The notes beneath the pieces were generated by a model, which saw only the letters and a list, made by a program, of their open reading frames with translations, was not told the origin of the DNA and searched no databases. 64,000 nucleotides of DNA, taken from assembly GCA_021292165.1 (NCBI GenBank), contig CM037879.1, forward strand, positions 41,687,802 to 41,751,801. The letters run 5' to 3'. This document shows, one piece after another, positions 35,371-47,520 of this stretch (its first letter is position 1; each line of letters begins with the position of its first letter). This DNA is from Shinisaurus crocodilurus (lineage: Eukaryota > Chordata > Lepidosauria > Squamata > Shinisauridae). The translations under genes and the position numbers were made by a program.

Positions 35371-36597
35371 TTGTTCATGATTTTTGTTTCACCCGGTCAA
35401 AGAGGTGGCACCCGGCAAGAGTGCTCAAAAAACCCAATGGCTCAAAAACCCTTTGCTGGATAGGAGTACACCTGCTCCTAAGAGGCAAACAGTGATGAGA
35501 TGTACACTTCAGGCTTATATGACTGAACTCGTTTTGATTGATGCTTGGAGAATTTTGCATCCTGGTAAGAGAGACTATACTTTTATTTCACTAGTCCATC
35601 ATAACTGCTTTCGATTAGATTATTTTTTAGTTTCTACATCTTTGCTACATCAAATAAACATTTGTAAGATTCATACACTGGTAGTATCAGACCACGCCCC
35701 AGTTTGCTTGGAGTTGCAATTTTTAAATTCGCCAAGGACCCCAAGTCTCTGGCACTTTAATGCTTCTCTTCTTAATGATGAGATGTTTAAAAATCAGATT
35801 TCTGTTGAGCTACTTGAGTATTTTAAAATCAATGTGGGTACTGTTGCTTCTTGCACCACTGAGTGGGAGGCCAGTGAAGCTTTTATATGGAGCCAAATGA
35901 TCACTTATGCTTCCTATAAGAAAAAAATAAGGGGGGGAAAATACAGCAAATATATCTAAATAAGAAGTTGAAATCTCTTATAACCCAGTTTGCCATTTGC
36001 CGAACTGTGCAACTTTATCAGGAGCTGCACAATGTTAAATATGAGTTGAATAATATCCTTTCACAGCAAGCAAAATTTGCCTTAACTTGTTTATGACAGG
36101 CGTATTGGGGAAATGGTGAATGTCCCAGTAAGATTTTGGCACATCGTCTTAAACAGCAAAAACGTTGAAATGTTATTTCAGCTATTAAAGATGAGAGTGA
36201 TATGATATACAGCTCTTCCATAGATATAAATTCACAATTTTAAAAGTTTCATTCTGATTTGCATAGAATGGGTAGTGAAACATCGGAAAAGAATATGGAT
36301 GCTTTCCCCCCCTATGTTAATCTTCCATGTTGAGATTCCCCACAATAGCAGTTTCTTGTGATTGAGTATGGAAGAAATTATGAAAGCTATTACAAATATG
36401 AATAGTGGAAATTCACCTGGTCTGGATGGGTTTCCAATTGAGTGGTCTTCAACATTTTCCAGCCTCTTCGTTCCAAAGCTTTATTGTCTTTATAATCATA
36501 TATTTTTAATTGGGTTTCCTTTTGTCATTAAATGATGCTTATAGTGCAGTGATTCCTAAGCCTGGCAAGGACCACACTTACTGTGCTAACTACTGAC

Positions 36598-36953
36598 TGT
36601 CGTAAATCCGTCCAGTTCCAAGATAAGCCATAGTCGTTATCACAGTCTGAGGGTTGAAGCCAAAATATATCAGTCCAAAACAGAGCAAACGTAAACCAGT
36701 TTGGGATCAGACAAAGTCGTGGTCAGGGTCGTTCCTAGGTTCAAAGGTACAAGTCTGAGGTCAGGAATGTCAGGAGCGTCTGGCTGTAGTAACAAACAAT
36801 TGCTTCCAGCATCTGAGTGTGTTTGGGACCTGCCTTTTGAGCAAGTGCTGATTGGCAAGGCTGCCCAGCTGGGTCAGGCTGCACTTGGCCTGGCCCCACC
36901 CCAAACACACTCCGGCCCAGCTGGTCTCTGTCTGACCTACTGGAGGCACAACA
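36598..36953. mobile_element. Solo LTR in L1
   Basis: 356 bp starting TGTCGTAAATCC and ending GGCACAACA, so with TGT...ACA ends. It is flanked by a perfect 5-bp duplication CTGAC (36593-36597, 36954-36958). Removing it restores the L1 reading across the ANYRPISLIN motif. No internal region is present. The family (ERV or Gypsy-type) cannot be told from the LTR alone. Confidence 0.88.
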
Positions 36954-38578
36954 CTGACCTATTTCATTAATTAATGTAGATATTAGAATATTTACTGCAA
37001 TTCTGGCTGATAAGATTGCAACAAGTTATTACAACACTAGTTTGACCAGACAGGTGGGATTTATTAAACATAGTCAGGGGGCTGATAATCTTAGATTAGT
37101 TGTTGATTTGATAGCTTTAAATACTGATATAACAAACCAAGCTGCCATTGTTTCTTTGGATGCTGAAAAGGCTTTTGACAAAATTCAATGGAAAATTGTT
37201 TTCACTATGTTGTGTAATTTTGGCTTTCCTGTAGAATTTTTGAAATGGGTTAAAATTTTATATTCAACCCAAAGAGCTAGAGTTATGACCAACTGTCTTT
37301 TCTCAGATTTCTTTTTACTTGGGAGAGGTACCAGACAGGGATGTCCACGTTCTCCTTTGATAGTAGGTTTATGTCTGGAACCCCTAGTGTGTGCTGTTAG
37401 AGAGAATAGTAATATTCATGGCTTTGCGCAGGATCATTTAGAATTTAAAAGTATTCTTTATGCTAATGATCTCTTATTATTTATCTTGAAACGCCAGTTG
37501 TCTGTTCCAGCTTTGATGCAGTTGATTAATACTTTTGGCGCTTTGCCTGGCTATTCAATTAACTGGTCAAAGTCTGAAATGATGCAGATTGGAGATACTA
37601 TATCTCATAGTGTATTAGCTAATTGGCAATTTCAATAGTGTCCAGATTTTATTACTCATTCCCAGAGACATATCCCAAATGATCAAGCTAAACTTCAATA
37701 AGCTGATGAATGAGATCTCACAGGATATAGATAGATGGGCATCTTCAAAGTTGAGTTTGTGGGGTAAGATTAATACAGTTAAGATAACTATTATACCTCA
37801 GATTGTTTGTGTTATACATGGGATTCCTTTATCTATATATACCTGGCAAATATTTTCAAAACCATAATGCTCTGTTTTGTAAATTGGGGGGGGGGGGATT
37901 CCAGCCCACCATGACTATCCTTGAAAAGGATGCAACTTCCAATTAAAGTTTGGCTTGGCTTTCTGGCCCTGTTTTATATAATTGGGCCTATTTGTTGACC
38001 TGTGATTGATTTTGCTCTTTTCCACTTAGAATAGATTTTCCAGCTTGGTCAGTTCTGGAATCGTCTTGTCTGGATCCTCTCTCCAAATGAATGGCATTAG
38101 GTTCTCAGCACACTAAAATGGGTAGGATTCTTCCCATTTGGTACGGCTGTTAGAGATGTGTGGTGTATAATATCATGTCAATTACATTTCGATCCATTTT
38201 TCCATGCTAAATTGACTCTGTGGGGAAATCCAGATTTAAAAATTGGTAAGAAAATGTTTTTGTGGTGGACTTGGACAGATCAGTTGATTTTTTTTAGCTT
38301 GGATCACTCAGTAGGTGCTGATTATGAGTTTTTGTCATTTTCAGCTTTGGGTGCCAAATACAATTTGCCTCCTATGGCAATACCTGCAATTGCAGCGTTT
38401 GTAAGAATCTAGGTTTGGCCCTGCCACTTTCACAGCTTCAGAGTCTCCTTTGCTATTAGAAGTACTTAGAGAGGCTGATCAGATATATTGACTGGCATTA
38501 TCCATGTTTATAAATACTTATTATCAGTGAATAAATATGATATACAGGGTCTTAAGCAGGAATGGAATAGGGAACTGA

Positions 38579-38581
38579 TAT

Positions 38582-38613
<32 letters not shown>

Positions 38614-38818
38614 CTATATTTATACCCTGCCTTTTTTCCTGCAAGGAACCCAAGGCGGCTTACATTATCCTCATCCTCCTCTCCATTTTATCCTCACAAC
38701 AACCCTGTGAGGTGGGTTAGTGACTGGCCCAAAGTCACCCAGTGAGTTTCATGGCCGAGTGGGGACTAGAACCCGGATCTCCCAAGTCCCAGTCCAACAC
38801 CCTAACCACTATGCCACA
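38579..38818 (-). mobile_element. Sauria-type SINE in L1
   Basis: Minus-strand copy missing the first few bases of the head: TGGCATAGTGGTTAGGGTG, CACTGGGTGACTTTGGGC, GGGTTCCTTGCAGG, tail (AAAT)n. It interrupts the L1 C-terminal region. Confidence 0.92.
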
Positions 38819-39387
38819 GATCTATCCTATCAGTTCCTCATGGATGGATTGCCGCACTGCTGGTGTCTGTATCTGAAGTGTCAATGGATCTTAGGTTACA
38901 GTATGTCTTATTGAGCAAAAACTCCTGATCCATGTCTATGGGAGGCCACGACATCTTTTTCATAGGTGTTTGTCTAAGTCAGCTAACTGCTGGAGGTGTA
39001 ACACTGCTAATGCCTTGTTTAATCATATGTGTTGGCAATGTCCGGTAGTTGTGTCTTTTGGGGAAGAAGTTATAATACAGATAAATTTTGTACTGGAACA
39101 CTCTTTAATATTTACTGGTGCACATGTCCTCTTAAATTATCTACCTGCTTACTGAAAGTTAACACATGGTTAATGGAAATGGATTCTTTGCACCCTTTTG
39201 ATAGCTAGAGGACTGATACTACAACATTAGAAGGTTAAATGCTCCCCTCCTATAATGCAATGGATGGAGTACCTAACGCCGCTTTCAACATTTGAATGGG
39301 TGGGATTTAGGCACCACTTGCAAACGGATACATATATGGATATTTGGTCTGTCTTTGTTGAAGTTTATGTATAATTTTTTAGAAAGC

Positions 39388-40205
39388 TGTAGTAGGCGAT
39401 CACTCGTGACCGAGTAAGATTGTCTTCCGGGATAAAATTTTTTACAAAAAGGAGGTTTTAAAAGGAGGAAATTCTAAAGAAAATTGTGTAGACTCTAGCG
39501 ATGGATCCGTAAGTGACTGTGGAGGCCAATTCTAGATCCACACAGCTTCCCACAGTGAAGACACTGGTTACCAGATGGAGGATGGTCCTGTAAAGGATTC
39601 GCTTGACTTGCTTTTCGCTTAGCACATTTCTCCCTTTCACCTTGCACTCGGGCTTCTTCAAAGTCCATGGAACCTTTGTGAAAGGCCAACCTCCATTTAG
39701 ATCGTTCATGGGCCAGAGCTTCCCAGTTTTCGATGTTTATATTGCATTTTTTTAGATTAGCCTTATGAACATCTTCAATTCTCTTATATTGACCACTGAT
39801 ATTCCGCTTTCCATCCTTGAGTTGGGAATAAAGTAACTGCTTTGGGAGACGGCAGTCAGGCATTCGAACAACATGACTGGTCCACTGAAGTTGGCGTTGA
39901 AGGATCATTTTTTCAATGCTAGTAGTCTTTGCTTCTTCCAGTACACTGACATTTGTTCGCCTATCTTCCCAAGTAATTCGCAGGATTTTCCGGAGGCAAT
40001 GTTGATTAAATCTTTCAAGGAGGTGGAAATGACATTTATAGATAGTCCATGTTTCGCAGGCATACAATAAAGTTGGTAATACAATGGCTTCATAAACCAG
40101 CGTTTTGGTCTTCTTACAGGTCTTCTTACAGGTATCCCAATCCTCGAACACTCTATGTTTCATTCGAGAAAATGCGGCACTTGCGGAGCTCAAACGATGC
40201 TGGCA
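39388..40205 (-). pseudogene. RTE-like LINE ORF2 C-terminus, copy 1
   Basis: Minus-strand frame encoding the end of a non-LTR retrotransposon polyprotein. It has a reverse-transcriptase thumb (LPTLLYACETWT), the block LRKILRITWEDRRTN, ILQRQLQWTSHVVRMPD, and a C-terminal C2H2 finger (CLHCGKLCGSRIGLHSHLRIH). It is intact for about 230 codons and has a 12-bp tandem duplication (KKTC repeated). It lies in the L1 3' UTR. Clade assignment (RTE-like) is tentative; the restriction-like endonuclease of R2-type elements is not seen. Confidence 0.8.
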
Positions 40206-40578
40206 CACACACATATATACACACACATTTCACATGTCTCAATTGAAACTGATACATTCAAATTTATGTAGTTACAGTTTTAAAAAGTTTTTCTTTTGTT
40301 TTTGTTTTTCCTTTTTTATGGTTTTGTCTTGTTTTGTTGACATTTACAATAAAAATTAATAAAAACAAAAACAAAAACAAAAACCAGTAGCTCTGTGTGC
40401 CAGTACTACAGCATCGCAAAGGCATTTGGGATACAGAGGGGGAGCATGAGAACATAAGAAGAGCCATGCACTTCTTACTTTTGTTCCTTGACTCTGTGTT
40501 TCTCATGCAACTGGTTTACAAGCTAGGCAAGTAACTTTACTGCAGACATCAATGATCATGGGAACTGGAATCATTGAC

Positions 40579-40916
40579 CTGATTCGCATGACACGTCATG
40601 GCTCATCGTGGGTTATTTAACTCACAACGAGCTGTGGCACCTGTGGGCACCACTTTGCATATCCAATCCCCACTCGGGGATTGTCATGTTGTGCGAACTC
40701 GGTGAGTGTGGGTTAAACAACACTCACATAACCCATGGTCTGTTCTAGGATAATGCAAGGATTATGTTTAACCCTCGCATAACCCCCGCTTGCTGGGTTT
40801 GCACAACATGACAACCGCTGAGCAGGGCTGGATATGCAAAATGGCAGCCACAAATGCTGCAGCCACACCGTGAATTAAATAACCCACAGTGGGCTATCGT
40901 GTCATGAGAACTGGCC
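40579..40916. mobile_element. Long palindromic MITE, GGGTTATTTAA family
   Basis: Arms GACACGTCATGGCTCATCG...GGGTTATTTAAC and TTAAATAACCCACAGTGGG...CTATCGTGTCATG, with an inner pair around ATTGTCATGTTGTGCGAAC and GTTTGCACAACATGACAACC. Related to 15958-16296. Confidence 0.7.
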
Positions 40917-40920
40917 CAAT

Positions 40921-40988
40921 GTGCAGGTTCTGAATGCAGGAGAGCTGAGCATGGGTGCAGGTTCTGAATGCAGGAGAGCTGAGCACCT
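40921..40988 (+). repeat. 34-bp tandem duplication
   Basis: Two copies of a unit beginning TGCAGGTTCTGAATGCAGG and ending GCTGAGCATGGG, directly beside the palindromic element. Confidence 0.9.
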
Positions 40989-42566
40989 TTAAGCATGGGT
41001 GGCTTTTGCAGCTGCTTACCCACTTTATTTTAAAAGGTGGATTAAATCTGGAATGCTATCGAATAATCTCTAAGGGTTCTAAACTGCATAAATGGAACAG
41101 CTGAATGAAAGTGAAAAGGTTGATTTATGTGATGGTGGTTTGTTTGTTTTGAAAGGGTATATGGAGAGACCCTTGCTGTGCCTCTTTTAGATGAGAGATG
41201 CACCTCCCAGAAGGCAAAACTATTGCTGCTATGAAGAGGGGGAAATAGGGGGGAAAGCCTAGTGCCAGTTCCACTGCCCACTGCCTGACAAGGGATCATA
41301 TCTGAGTTAGCCTAGCCTTCACCTCATCTCCCACTCTTTGTTGCCACCTGACCTAAACCTCACTGCACTCTTTCTGATGTCCAGGCCCAGCCCTCAAGAG
41401 GGTCTTTTGTCTGCAAAGAAAGGAGAATGTGCACCTCTTGCAGCTTTATCCCTTTCACCTTACCTGTGTTCAGTTTCCCCACCAACCCCCACAGGTTCTT
41501 TTGTTTCTAAAGTTGTGCAAGCACTTCCTAGAAAAGGCTTCACCTTCCTTGGAGAAGCTGGCCTGTTGACAAACGTTCCATTGCAGAGAATTCAGAAGTT
41601 AGAATGTTCATGAACATTCTAACACAGTAGTTCAGTCTATGACTAGGAATGCTTTAATATTGCTGCAAAACGTCAGCATAGACCATTTACAAAACAGAAC
41701 TTGTGTATTTTAAAATGCTTTACTATAGTAGGGCCCTTCTTCTTTGAACTATTTACAAGGACTACCTTAGTCCTAGTATATAACTTTATATATAAATACA
41801 CACAGAGAAGGGCGGGGGTGGGGGGGAAGAAAGAGAACAAATGAAAAGGTTCTTGAATAACACTGAGCACTTCAAATCCGCTTTAGGACTGTAACCACCT
41901 TGCCTCAAAGGAGGAAAATTGTGCAATTGTCTGACGCTGGTCGTCATTGTGCAGCTTACGAAAATTACCTCTTAAATTCCAAAACATATTTCTCCTCCAA
42001 CAATGGCCTTTAGTGTATGAAACATGGCCAGCCATCTTATGTAATGATTTGGTCGTCAGCAGATCTAAAAAGAGTATTACCTTTATATTTTACACAGTAC
42101 ATTTGCATTTAACAATGTAAAAAGAAACCACAAGATTGTTAAAAAAAAATCTCGATCACATAATTTTTAAGTTAACAGGAAACAGAAGATCTTTATGCTC
42201 AATGAAGTAACTTTCCAGGTGTCCCAATTTTGTAATAAACAGTAAATTTTCTTTTTTTTAAAAGCGTGTGTGTGTGTATATTAATGTGCAAAAGGAGTCC
42301 ATTGCATTCCAATGGAAGCATGAAATGTAGGTTTTATTCTTCCTTTGTACTAATGCTAGATGATCAGATTGTATTTGCAGTAGGGTGAAACCGCATTATC
42401 TCAGCAAATGTGTTCCCAACCCCAAGTTTGACAAGATGTTAGCCAGTGTGAAGTTGGGAGGAGGGGAACTTAACAGGCTTGATGGGGGGGGGGGGAGAGG
42501 CATACACCCCTCCTGCACTGATTTATTCACCCTACAAATGACCCTCTACTCTGTTCTCACAGCTTA

Positions 42567-43225
42567 TGTATTTATTTATTATATTTTTAAATCACCCATC
42601 TGGCTGGCCACCCGGACACCCTGGGCTATGTACAACCAGGATAAAATACAATAAAACACAATTAAAACAATATAAGAGTTTTTTTAAAAAAACAACAACT
42701 CCTAACCCACCCCATATTCCCACCCGAAAAGCCATGTTTTTAAAGCCCGGTGGAAGTTCATCAAGGAGGGGGCATGGCAAAGGTCACCGGGGAGGGAGTT
42801 CCATAACTTGGGGGCTGCCACAGAAAAGGCCCTCTTCCTAGTCCCCACCACCCTGGCTGCTCTGGCTGATGGGACAAGGTCCGTGGCAGACCTTGTTGAG
42901 GGGCCTACTTGATGTTGCTGGAGGCGCTCCTTGAGATAAGCTGGACTGGAGCCGTATAGGGTTTTAAAGGTCAAAACCAACACCTTGAATTTGGCCCGGC
43001 AAGCAACTGGTAGCCAGTGCAACTCCTTGAGCACTGGTGTGATGTGATCTTGCCGGCGGCTGCCTTTAACTAGGCGAGCCGCCGCATTCTGTACCAGCTG
43101 TAGCTTCTGAACCGTCTTCCAGGTTAACCCCATGTAGAGCGCATTACAGTAGTCTAGGTGAGAGGAGACCAAGGCATGAACCACCGATGGGAACAGCTGG
43201 GCTCCAAAATTAGCACAAACTATAA
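42567..43225 (-). pseudogene. L2-type LINE ORF2 C-terminus and 3' UTR
   Basis: Minus-strand coding remnant: SSHLDYCNALYMGL, LQLVQNAAARLVKG, HITPVLKELHWLPV, FSVAAPKLWNSLPGD, FHRALKTWLFGW, the standard end of L2-clade ORF2. A 3' UTR with an AT-rich (AAAT)n tail follows. One of the better preserved LINEs here, but 5' truncated. Confidence 0.9.
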
Positions 43226-43487
43226 GAACTGTCCTAGGGTGGGGAGGAAGAGGCATTTGCGGCAGATGATCAGGGGATAAGGAAGAGTCAAGCAGCCTTT
43301 CCCACTTACCAGTTATTCCCTGCATGCACTCCCACACTAGAGTGGCCAGATGCAAAGGAGGACAGGTATGACAAGCTACACCTACTAAAATTCCCTCTTC
43401 TACACAACTATTAAAGGTGAAGGAGCCCTGTCCACTTTTGTATCTGGCAGCCCTATTTATGCTTTACAAGGAAACCATGGTGTAGGA

Positions 43488-43851
43488 CAAGGATGTGGAA
43501 CTTCAGGCCTGGAGCCAAAATCACCTTGCCTGGAGTCCCGATCTGGCCCCTACGGGGTTCCATAAATGGCCACACCACCTTCCCCATGTTACCAGGCAGT
43601 GTCTGCTTTTTCTCCGTCTGCCTATCATTTGGTGACTTCCTGACTTCTGTGTGATTTCTTCTCCATTCTAAAAAGGTTGAATGCCTCTCCTAAAGCTTAG
43701 TTACTGGCAGTAAGCGCTTTAAGTGATAATATACTGGTATTTCGGCCCGGCCGCCTTTGCCTTCAGCCCTGTCCACCATTGGCATGCAGCCCCCAAGAGC
43801 TTCTCCGAAATTGAATGTGGCCCTTGGGCTGAAAGAGGTTCCACACTCCTG
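43488..43851. mobile_element. Complete non-autonomous hAT element
   Basis: Termini CAAGGATGTGGAACTTC and GAGGTTCCACACTCCTG; duplication GTGTAGGA (43480-43487) versus GTATAGGA (43852-43859). Reference copy for 10912-11165 and 21000-21326. Confidence 0.9.
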
Positions 43852-44291
43852 GTATAGGACATTATAGTTGCAGTCCTGTACCTGCTTACTTGGATGTAAG
43901 CTCCATTGAACTTGGTGGGGCTTCTAAATAAACATGATAGGCTTCTGCTGTGTGTTTCCTGTGTAATGTCTAGTTGTGCCCTCAACTGTAACACAACTTC
44001 TACTAACTGGTATTTACATTGGGCTCAGTACTGTATAGAAATGGTGATCTGCCCCCTGCTGTATACAAATAGGCTAAAACATCATCTCAAGACCCATCCC
44101 CCCCCCCAAATTCTTGCACTCTTTTACCTTCAACAAAGGTTAAGCCAGTGAGCACAGCAGGGCTGCATGCTGACAACTATGTTGAGGATATGTAGTAGGC
44201 ACACTGAGCATGTGCAGTGAAATCCAAGATGGCAATAGCTATCTTGCAAGATTATTGTCCATAGCCCTAGGCTGGCTGTAGTAAAGGTTCC

Positions 44292-44526
44292 ATTTATTTA
44301 TTTATTTATTTATTTATTTATTATATTTATACCACACCTTTTTTCCTGCAAGGAACCCAAGGCAGCTTACATAATCCTCCCCCTCCTCTCCATTTTATCT
44401 TCACAACAACTCGGTGAGGTAGGTTAGGCTGAGAGTCAGTGACTGGCCCAAAGTCACCCAGTGAGTTTCATGGCTGAGCAGGGACTAGCACCTGGATCTC
44501 CTGAGTCCCAGTCCAACACTCTAACG
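44292..44526 (-). mobile_element. Sauria-type SINE
   Basis: Minus-strand copy, slightly 5' truncated, with a (TTTA)n tail at 44292-44325. An AT-rich stretch abuts its head. Confidence 0.92.
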
Positions 44527-44734
44527 ATATATATTATATATAATATAATGGGGCAGAAGAGTGACTCATTTTGATACCCTAGCATGCATAATGCTGTCTC
44601 CAGGTCTTGTGGTCCTCTGTATTATCGCCACGTGACATCACTAGGCTTGAAATCCAAAGCATCTTGAGCAAGTGATGTTAGCTTATGTTCCTTCTCAGTA
44701 GTAGGCAATGCTGTCCTAACATGTATTATGACAT

Positions 44735-44882
44735 TATCATAGGACATGGGTGGGTGGGTGCTGTTGCACTCATGTCCCGATTGTGGGTTTCCCGTGGACA
44801 GCTGGTTGGCCACTGTGTGAACAGAATGCTGGACTAGACAGAGCCATGGTCTGATCCAGCAGGGCTCTTCTCATATTTTTAT
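44735..44882 (+). mobile_element. CR1 LINE, 3' UTR fragment
   Basis: GGGTGGGTGGGTGCTGTTGC, ACAGCTGGTTGGCCACTG, GCTGGACTAGACAGAGCC and GGTCTGATCCAGCAGGGC, ending at a TATTTTTATG octamer-like end. Confidence 0.88.
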
Positions 44883-45014
44883 GACATCATCATACTTGCC
44901 AATGGTGGAACCTGCCTGCAGTTCTGAGCCTGTAGGGGAAGTTGGCTTCAGAGTCATTTCAGGATGGAGACTTCATGTGGGAAGGGTTTACACAGGGCCT
45001 AAGTACTTTTATAC

Positions 45015-45146
45015 CAGTCCTTCCCAACCTAGTGCCTTCCAAATGTTTTGGACTGCACTTCCCATCATCCCTATTGGCCCTACCTCCTGGAGCTGTTGGG
45101 AGTTGCAGTCCAAAACATCTGGGTGGCACCAGGTTAGGGGAAGCTG
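45015..45146. mobile_element. Palindromic hAT-like MITE, family B
   Basis: CAGTCCTTCCCAACCTAGTG...GGACTGCACTTCCCATCAT and the inverted right arm ending GGTTAGGGGAAGCTG. The duplication is TTTTATAC versus GTTTATAC. Confidence 0.9.
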
Positions 45147-46181
45147 GTTTATACTAATGACCTCAAATGTGAAAACATCAACAGGATGGATGATCTGCTG
45201 AGGGGAGAAGTGCCTTAACATTAAGTTTCTTGCATTTATAAAGGGAGAGAAACTGATGGCGAAGGCCGATGCAACATTTCAAAGTGTGGTGGGCGTAGTT
45301 TGAACTGCCTTCTGAGGCATTTGTTTTCAAGACAGCAAGTGGGCATTCAAACGGCTTCAGCCAATCTGAAAGTGTTATGTTGGCCTTTCGCCTTGAATTC
45401 TTTCCTCTTTTGTCAAATGATCAAGAGTTATGGAGGAATGAGATCTCTAAAAAAAATAATCTTAATTAGGATGAAAAGGCAAGACCCTGTGTCATCTGGT
45501 GAAATAGCTTCTTGATCACACTTTCCTCCACCACCACCACCCCTGCTCAATTTTTTAAGTCTCACTTTGCCTTCTCTGTGCAACGGAGGATACTCCTAGA
45601 GCAGAACATGTGGGTGCAAATGAGTGTTTTCATGTTGTTGTGTAGATCTCCCCCCACTCTGTTTTGCACTCATGATCTTGAAGTTACTTGATTCAGTTCA
45701 CCTTTTCTGTGCAATGGATGATGCTGGATCAGCAAACTGTGGGTTCAAATGTGTGTTTTTGTGTTGTATAGGTCAGACTACACACTCCCCCCCCTTGCTT
45801 TGCACTCATGATTTTGAAGTTAGTTGTCTCATGTTATTAACATCTGTATACTTCCTTATCTGCTAAAAAGCCATCAAGGTAGTGTACAACAATTTAAAAC
45901 CATAAAAACAAACCATTAAAATGCTAAAAACATTAAGCTACATGTTTTAAATGGCTGTATTGAAAAGATGCATCTTTACAGCCAAGAGATTGGGGCCCAA
46001 CCGCTCTTGAGGGAGCGCATTCTATAATTTGGGAGCAATACAGGAGAAAGTTCTTTCATGCATGCCTGACAAACAGGCCTCTGCGGGTAATGGTGTCCTC
46101 AAAAGGCCCTCCCCTGCAGATCTTAATACCCAAACAGGTTCATAGTGAGACAGGCAGTCCCTTAGATAGCCAGGTCCTAAG

Positions 46182-46718
46182 ATAGCCACGTAGCGATGTA
46201 CGCGTAATTTAGGGGGTGCTCACCTTGTGCTCGGTGAGCACCCACGCCGCTCGACTCCTCCCGTGGCGACAATCAGGGTCCAGCCGGATTTTCCTGGGAC
46301 CCGGAAGTGACGCGACGGGTCCCTGGTGCTGCTTTTTCCATGTAAATATAATAGAAAACCACCTTAAAACAGCTGTGTGGCCGTGTTAAGGTGGTTTTCT
46401 GCTATACTTACGTGGAAAAAGCAGCACCAGGGACCCGTCGCGTCACTTCCAGGTCCCCAGCGCTGTGGTTTTAGCGTAAATAGTACCATAGAGAACCACC
46501 TTAAAATGGCCGTTTTAAGGTGGTTCTCTATGGTATTTTTACGCTAAAACCGCAGCGCTGGGGACCCGGAAGTTCCTCTCCCCAGCTCCTCTACGGGGAG
46601 ATGTGCCGAGCCGGGGAGCAGGTAAGTGCCGTGGGGCTCGGGGGTGTGTGTCAAGTGGGGGCGAGTTTGCCCCTGCTTCCACCCCGAGCGAGCTTTCAGT
46701 ACATCCCTAAATTATTAA
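46182..46718. mobile_element. Double-hairpin element of unknown family
   Basis: 537 bp inserted in a LINE between two copies of CCAGGTCCTAAG (46170-46181, 46719-46730). It holds two tandem hairpins with stems of about 55-70 bp: 46297-46456 (loop near 46376) and 46451-46565 (loop near 46509). Both stems share the apical module GAAAACC/GAGAACC plus ACCTTAAAA and the basal GGGACCCGGAAGT. Subterminal inverted pieces are GATGTACGCGTAATTTAGGG and CAGTACATCCCTAAATTA. It is unusually CpG-rich. No frame and no known family recognised. Confidence 0.75.
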
Positions 46719-46941
46719 CCAGGTCCTAAGCCATTTAGGGCTATAAAGTTTAAAACCAACACCTTGGATTGTGCCTGGAAAGCAATTGGCAACCAGCACA
46801 GGTGTAAAATGGTCCTGAGACCGTGCACTGCTTAGCAGCCGACCTGCTGCATTTTTCACCAAATGAAGATTGTGAATGCTCTTCAGGGGTAGCCTCATGC
46901 AGAGCGCCTTGCAATCATCTCAATGTGGTGTAACAAAAGTA

Positions 46942-47184
46942 CAGGCAGTCCCCAGGTTACGAACCATTCTTAAGAATGTCTTTAAGTCGAATTTGTATGT
47001 AAGTTGGAACAGCATAGCATTCTATATGTTAATCGGCATTTACGCAAATTGCATAAATTATGCAAATTGTGTAGTATACTACGCTATGTACTCTACGTAA
47101 ACGATATAGCACCGGGGAACTCAGAAGTCCGTTCTTAAGTATGGTTGTCTGTAAGTCGGATGTTCTTTACTCGGGGACTGCCTG
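46942..47184. mobile_element. Tigger/pogo-like MITE
   Basis: Termini CAGGCAGTCCCCAGGTTACG and CTCGGGGACTGCCTG, flanked by TA on both sides (46940-46941, 47185-47186). 243 bp, no transposase. Confidence 0.9.
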
Positions 47185-47365
47185 TATGGATAACCATTGC
47201 CAAGTCAGATTGACTCAGGAAGGGTCGCAGCTGGGCCACCCAGCATAATTGTGCAGACACACTCCTTGCCACGGCCACCACCTGAAGATCCAGAGACCGT
47301 GTGGGATCGAGGAGCACTCCCAAGCTACAGGCCTGTCCTTCAGGGTGAGCACAACCCAAAGACTT

Positions 47366-47498
47366 CATAGATCATAAGAGTTGGAAGGGGCCTACAAGGC
47401 CATCGAGTCCAACCCCCTGCTCAATGCAGGAAACTAGAGGAGGGGTCTACCATCCAAGTAATAACCAGGCTTGACCCTGCTTAGCTTTCCACACTCAC
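47366..47498 (-). mobile_element. 5S rRNA-derived SINE, 5' truncated
   Basis: Minus strand: GGAAAGCTAAGCAGGGTC, TATTACTTGGATGG and the CR1-like tail GGTTGGACTCGATGGCCTTG. The first 40 or so 5S positions are missing. Confidence 0.87.
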
Positions 47499-47520
47499 CA
47501 ACAAGAACTGGGGCTCAAAG

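Larger units (their letters stand above)
35380..40384 (+). pseudogene. L1-type LINE ORF2 remnant
   Basis: 5'-truncated L1 (L1/Tx1 group) with all remaining domains in order. Part of the APE endonuclease is at 35420-35760 (WRILHPGKRDYTF, RLDYFLVS, VSDHAPVCLEL). Reverse transcriptase is at 37042-37640 (VSLDAEKAFDKIQW, RGTRQGCPRSPL, LYANDLLLF). The C-terminal Cys-His knuckle is near 38985 (CWRCNTANALFNHMCWQC). The 3' UTR ends in an AAAAAC-repeated A-rich tail at 40349-40384. It is dead: the catalytic YADD has become YAND, there are several stops and frameshifts, and ANYRPISLIN is split by an LTR. Insertions: solo LTR 36598, SINE 38579, RTE-like 39388. Confidence 0.9.
45828..47365 (-). mobile_element. 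LINE 3' region, minus strand, interrupted
   Basis: L2/CR1-group LINE sequence in three pieces: 45828-46181 (3' UTR with TTTAAAACCATAAAAAC, and CAACCGCTCTTGAGGGAGCG), 46731-46940 (AAACCAACACCTTGGATTGT, CTGCATTTTTCACCAAATG) and 47187-47365 (GGAAGGGTCGCAGCTGGGC, CCACCACCTGAAGATCC). It is split by the double-hairpin element and by the Tigger-like MITE. Confidence 0.75.
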
